Shown piece by piece: positions 60,947-62,193 of a stretch of 62,193 nucleotides of DNA. This DNA is from Bradyrhizobium pachyrhizi (GTDB lineage Bacteria; Pseudomonadota; Alphaproteobacteria; Rhizobiales; Xanthobacteraceae). The stretch spans positions 1 through 62,193 of the forward strand of contig NZ_LFIQ01000049.1 in assembly GCF_001189245.1 (NCBI RefSeq), written 5' to 3'. The stretch's first letter is position 1. Each line of letters starts with the position of its first letter. A program made the translations under genes and the position numbers. Below the pieces are notes generated by a model, which searched no databases, had not been told where the DNA came from, and saw nothing but the letters and a program-made list of their open reading frames with translations.

Positions 60947-62193
60947 ATGGGAGGTCTGTATCTCGGCATCGATGTCGGAACCGGAGGCGTGCGCGCCTGC
61001 GCAATCGATCCGCACGGCGGCATCCGCGGCGTCGCGTCCGTCGCGCTGCCGGCACCGCGCGTCGACGGCAACGCCATCGACCAAACACCGGAGCTGTGGT
61101 GGCAAGCCGCGACGGCGGCCATCCGCAAGCTGGGCGAGACCGTGGCTCTCGGCGACGTCACCCGCATCGTCGTCGACGGCACGTCGGGCACGCTGCTGCT
61201 GGTCGACGCCGCCGGCCGCCCCTGCTCGCCGGGGCTGATGTACAATGATGCCCGCGCCACGCGTGAGGCGACGCGCGTCGCGGCGGTCGCCCCGCGCGAG
61301 AGCGGCGCGCATGGCGCGAGCAGCGCGCTCGCCAAGCTGCTCTATCTGCAGAATGACGGCTATGTCGGCGATGCCCGCCACGCCGTTCACCAAGCGGACT
61401 GGATCGCCGGCCGGCTCGCGAACCATCACGGCATCAGCGACGAGAACAACGCGCTGAAGCTCGGTTACGACCCGGTCGCGCGCACCTGGCCATCCTGGCT
61501 CGAACAGCTCGGCGTGCGCGACGATCTGCTCCCCGAAGTGCTGGTGCCGGGCACGCCATTTTCCGAGATGGATCCGCAGATCGCGCGGTCGCTGGGGCTG
61601 CCCCCTACAGCGCAGGTCGCCGCCGGCACCACCGATGGCGTTGCGGCCTTCATCGCAACGCGCGCCGACCAGCCTGGCGATGCCGTCACCTCGCTCGGCA
61701 CCACGCTGGTGGTGAAGCAGCTTGCGACCCAGCCGATCTTCGCGGCCGATCAGGGCGTCTATTCGCACCGGCTCGGCGAACGCTGGCTCGCCGGCGGCGC
61801 CTCGAACTCGGGCGGCGCGGCGCTGCTGATGCATTTCACCGCCGCCGAGATGGAGCGGCTGACACCTCAGCTGACGCCGGACCAGCCGACGGGGCTCGAC
61901 TATTATCCGCTGCCAAAACCCGGCGAACGCTTTCCGATCGCCGATCCAGCGCTGGCCGCGCGGGTCACGCCGCGTCCGGCGGAAGATTGCCGCTTCTTCC
62001 AGGGCCTGCTCGAGGGCATCGCCTCGGTGGAAGCCCTCGCCTACCGCCAGCTGGCGCAGCTCGGTGCGCCGCGCCTGCGCCGCGTCATCGGCATCGGCGG
62101 CGGCGCGAAGAACGACGCATGGATCCGGATCCGGCACCGCGTGCTCGGCGTTCCCGTTTCGGTCGCCGAGCAGACCGAAGCAAGCTACGGCGC
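60947..62193 (+). CDS. FGGY-family carbohydrate kinase (ribulokinase/xylulokinase-like), 3' end outside window
   Basis: At least 415 codons, open to the window end. Starts MGGLYLGIDVGTGGVRACAI with GAGGTC before the ATG. Features: VDGTSGTLLLVDAAGRPCSP, LMYNDARATREA, the hinge AAGTTDGVAAFIA, VTSLGTTLVVKQL and a late IGIGGGAKNDAWIRIRHRVL. The GTSGTLLL, YNDAR and SLGTTL segments recall D-ribulokinase-type (AtXK-1) enzymes. It is divergent from the SorC gene and probably co-regulated with the polyol operon. A long minus-strand frame opposite is a shadow. Confidence 0.88.
   Translation, partial: MGGLYLGIDVGTGGVRACAIDPHGGIRGVASVALPAPRVDGNAIDQTPELWWQAATAAIRKLGETVALGDVTRIVVDGTSGTLLLVDAAGRPCSPGLMYNDARATREATRVAAVAPRESGAHGASSALAKLLYLQNDGYVGDARHAVHQADWIAGRLANHHGISDENNALKLGYDPVARTWPSWLEQLGVRDDLLPEVLVPGTPFSEMDPQIARSLGLPPTAQVAAGTTDGVAAFIATRADQPGDAVTSLGTTLVVKQLATQPIFAADQGVYSHRLGERWLAGGASNSGGAALLMHFTAAEMERLTPQLTPDQPTGLDYYPLPKPGERFPIADPALAARVTPRPAEDCRFFQGLLEGIASVEALAYRQLAQLGAPRLRRVIGIGGGAKNDAWIRIRHRVLGVPVSVAEQTEASYG

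Noticed and set aside
60782..62137. 451-codon open frame on the minus strand
   Set aside because: Opposite an FGGY kinase with intact motifs that runs off the window end; the minus-strand product has no family features.

Overview
The window looks like chromosomal DNA of a Bradyrhizobium-type alphaproteobacterium. This rests on high GC, dense ATGA-coupled operons, many ABC importers, three dispersed palindromic repeats of a kind I associate with Bradyrhizobium genomes, and an operon order typical of soil Rhizobiales. The genus call is inference; no rRNA or other marker is present.

Layout. (1) 1-6764: two adjacent MoeA-like molybdopterin proteins (one fused to a periplasmic-binding-protein-like domain), then three orphan solute-binding proteins from three unrelated transporter classes (ABC HAAT, TRAP-TAXI, TTT/Bug). 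(2) 6957-7032: an intact tRNA with a CAT anticodon, best read as tRNA-Ile2. Three 3'-end fragments of a tRNA of this type recur at about 9034, 20006 and 31772. They divide the next 25 kb into three blocks and look like successive attachment-site scars; no integrase is visible. (3) Block 1, 7033-9033: a LuxR-type regulator with a G9 tract in its ribosome-binding region, two tiny membrane proteins and a truncated membrane gene. (4) Block 2, 9073-20005: one minus-strand operon, solute-binding protein, two permeases, small membrane protein, two ATPases, DhaL, EIIA-type DhaM, HPr, enzyme I, a small HTH-like protein, DhaK. An ABC importer is thus coupled to a PTS-driven dihydroxyacetone kinase whose DhaM is split into three genes. 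(5) Block 3, 20055-31771: MFS transporter, cupin, peroxiredoxin, LysR, 3-hydroxybutyrate dehydrogenase plus patatin, a membrane adenylate cyclase, and a complete bufferin-type copper RiPP operon (DUF2282 peptide, MNIO/DUF692, DUF2063, DoxX).

(6) 31823-41206: a LacI-controlled sugar operon (CUT1 ABC importer, zinc alcohol dehydrogenase, PfkB kinase resembling sulfofructose kinase, LacD/YihT-type aldolase) with the LacI gene, an SDR and a remnant of a formylglycine-generating-enzyme domain divergent to it. Two LacI-type operators are readable between them. (7) 41208-42998: a ClC-family protein. (8) 43009-49181: a GntR/GMC oxidoreductase/enolase-superfamily group divergent from a TauABC-like importer. 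(9) 49306-60812: one long SorC-led operon (ABC importer with two unusual ATPases, EryA-like FGGY kinase, 2-hydroxyacid dehydrogenase, class II aldolase, GlpD-like dehydrogenase), divergent from a second FGGY kinase that runs off the window. This reads as a polyol phosphorylation, oxidation and aldol-cleavage pathway.

The common theme is uptake and entry of small polyols and sugars into triose phosphates. In all three CUT1 operons the solute-binding-protein gene is separated from the first permease gene by a perfect hairpin, a shared way to set a high binding-protein to permease ratio.
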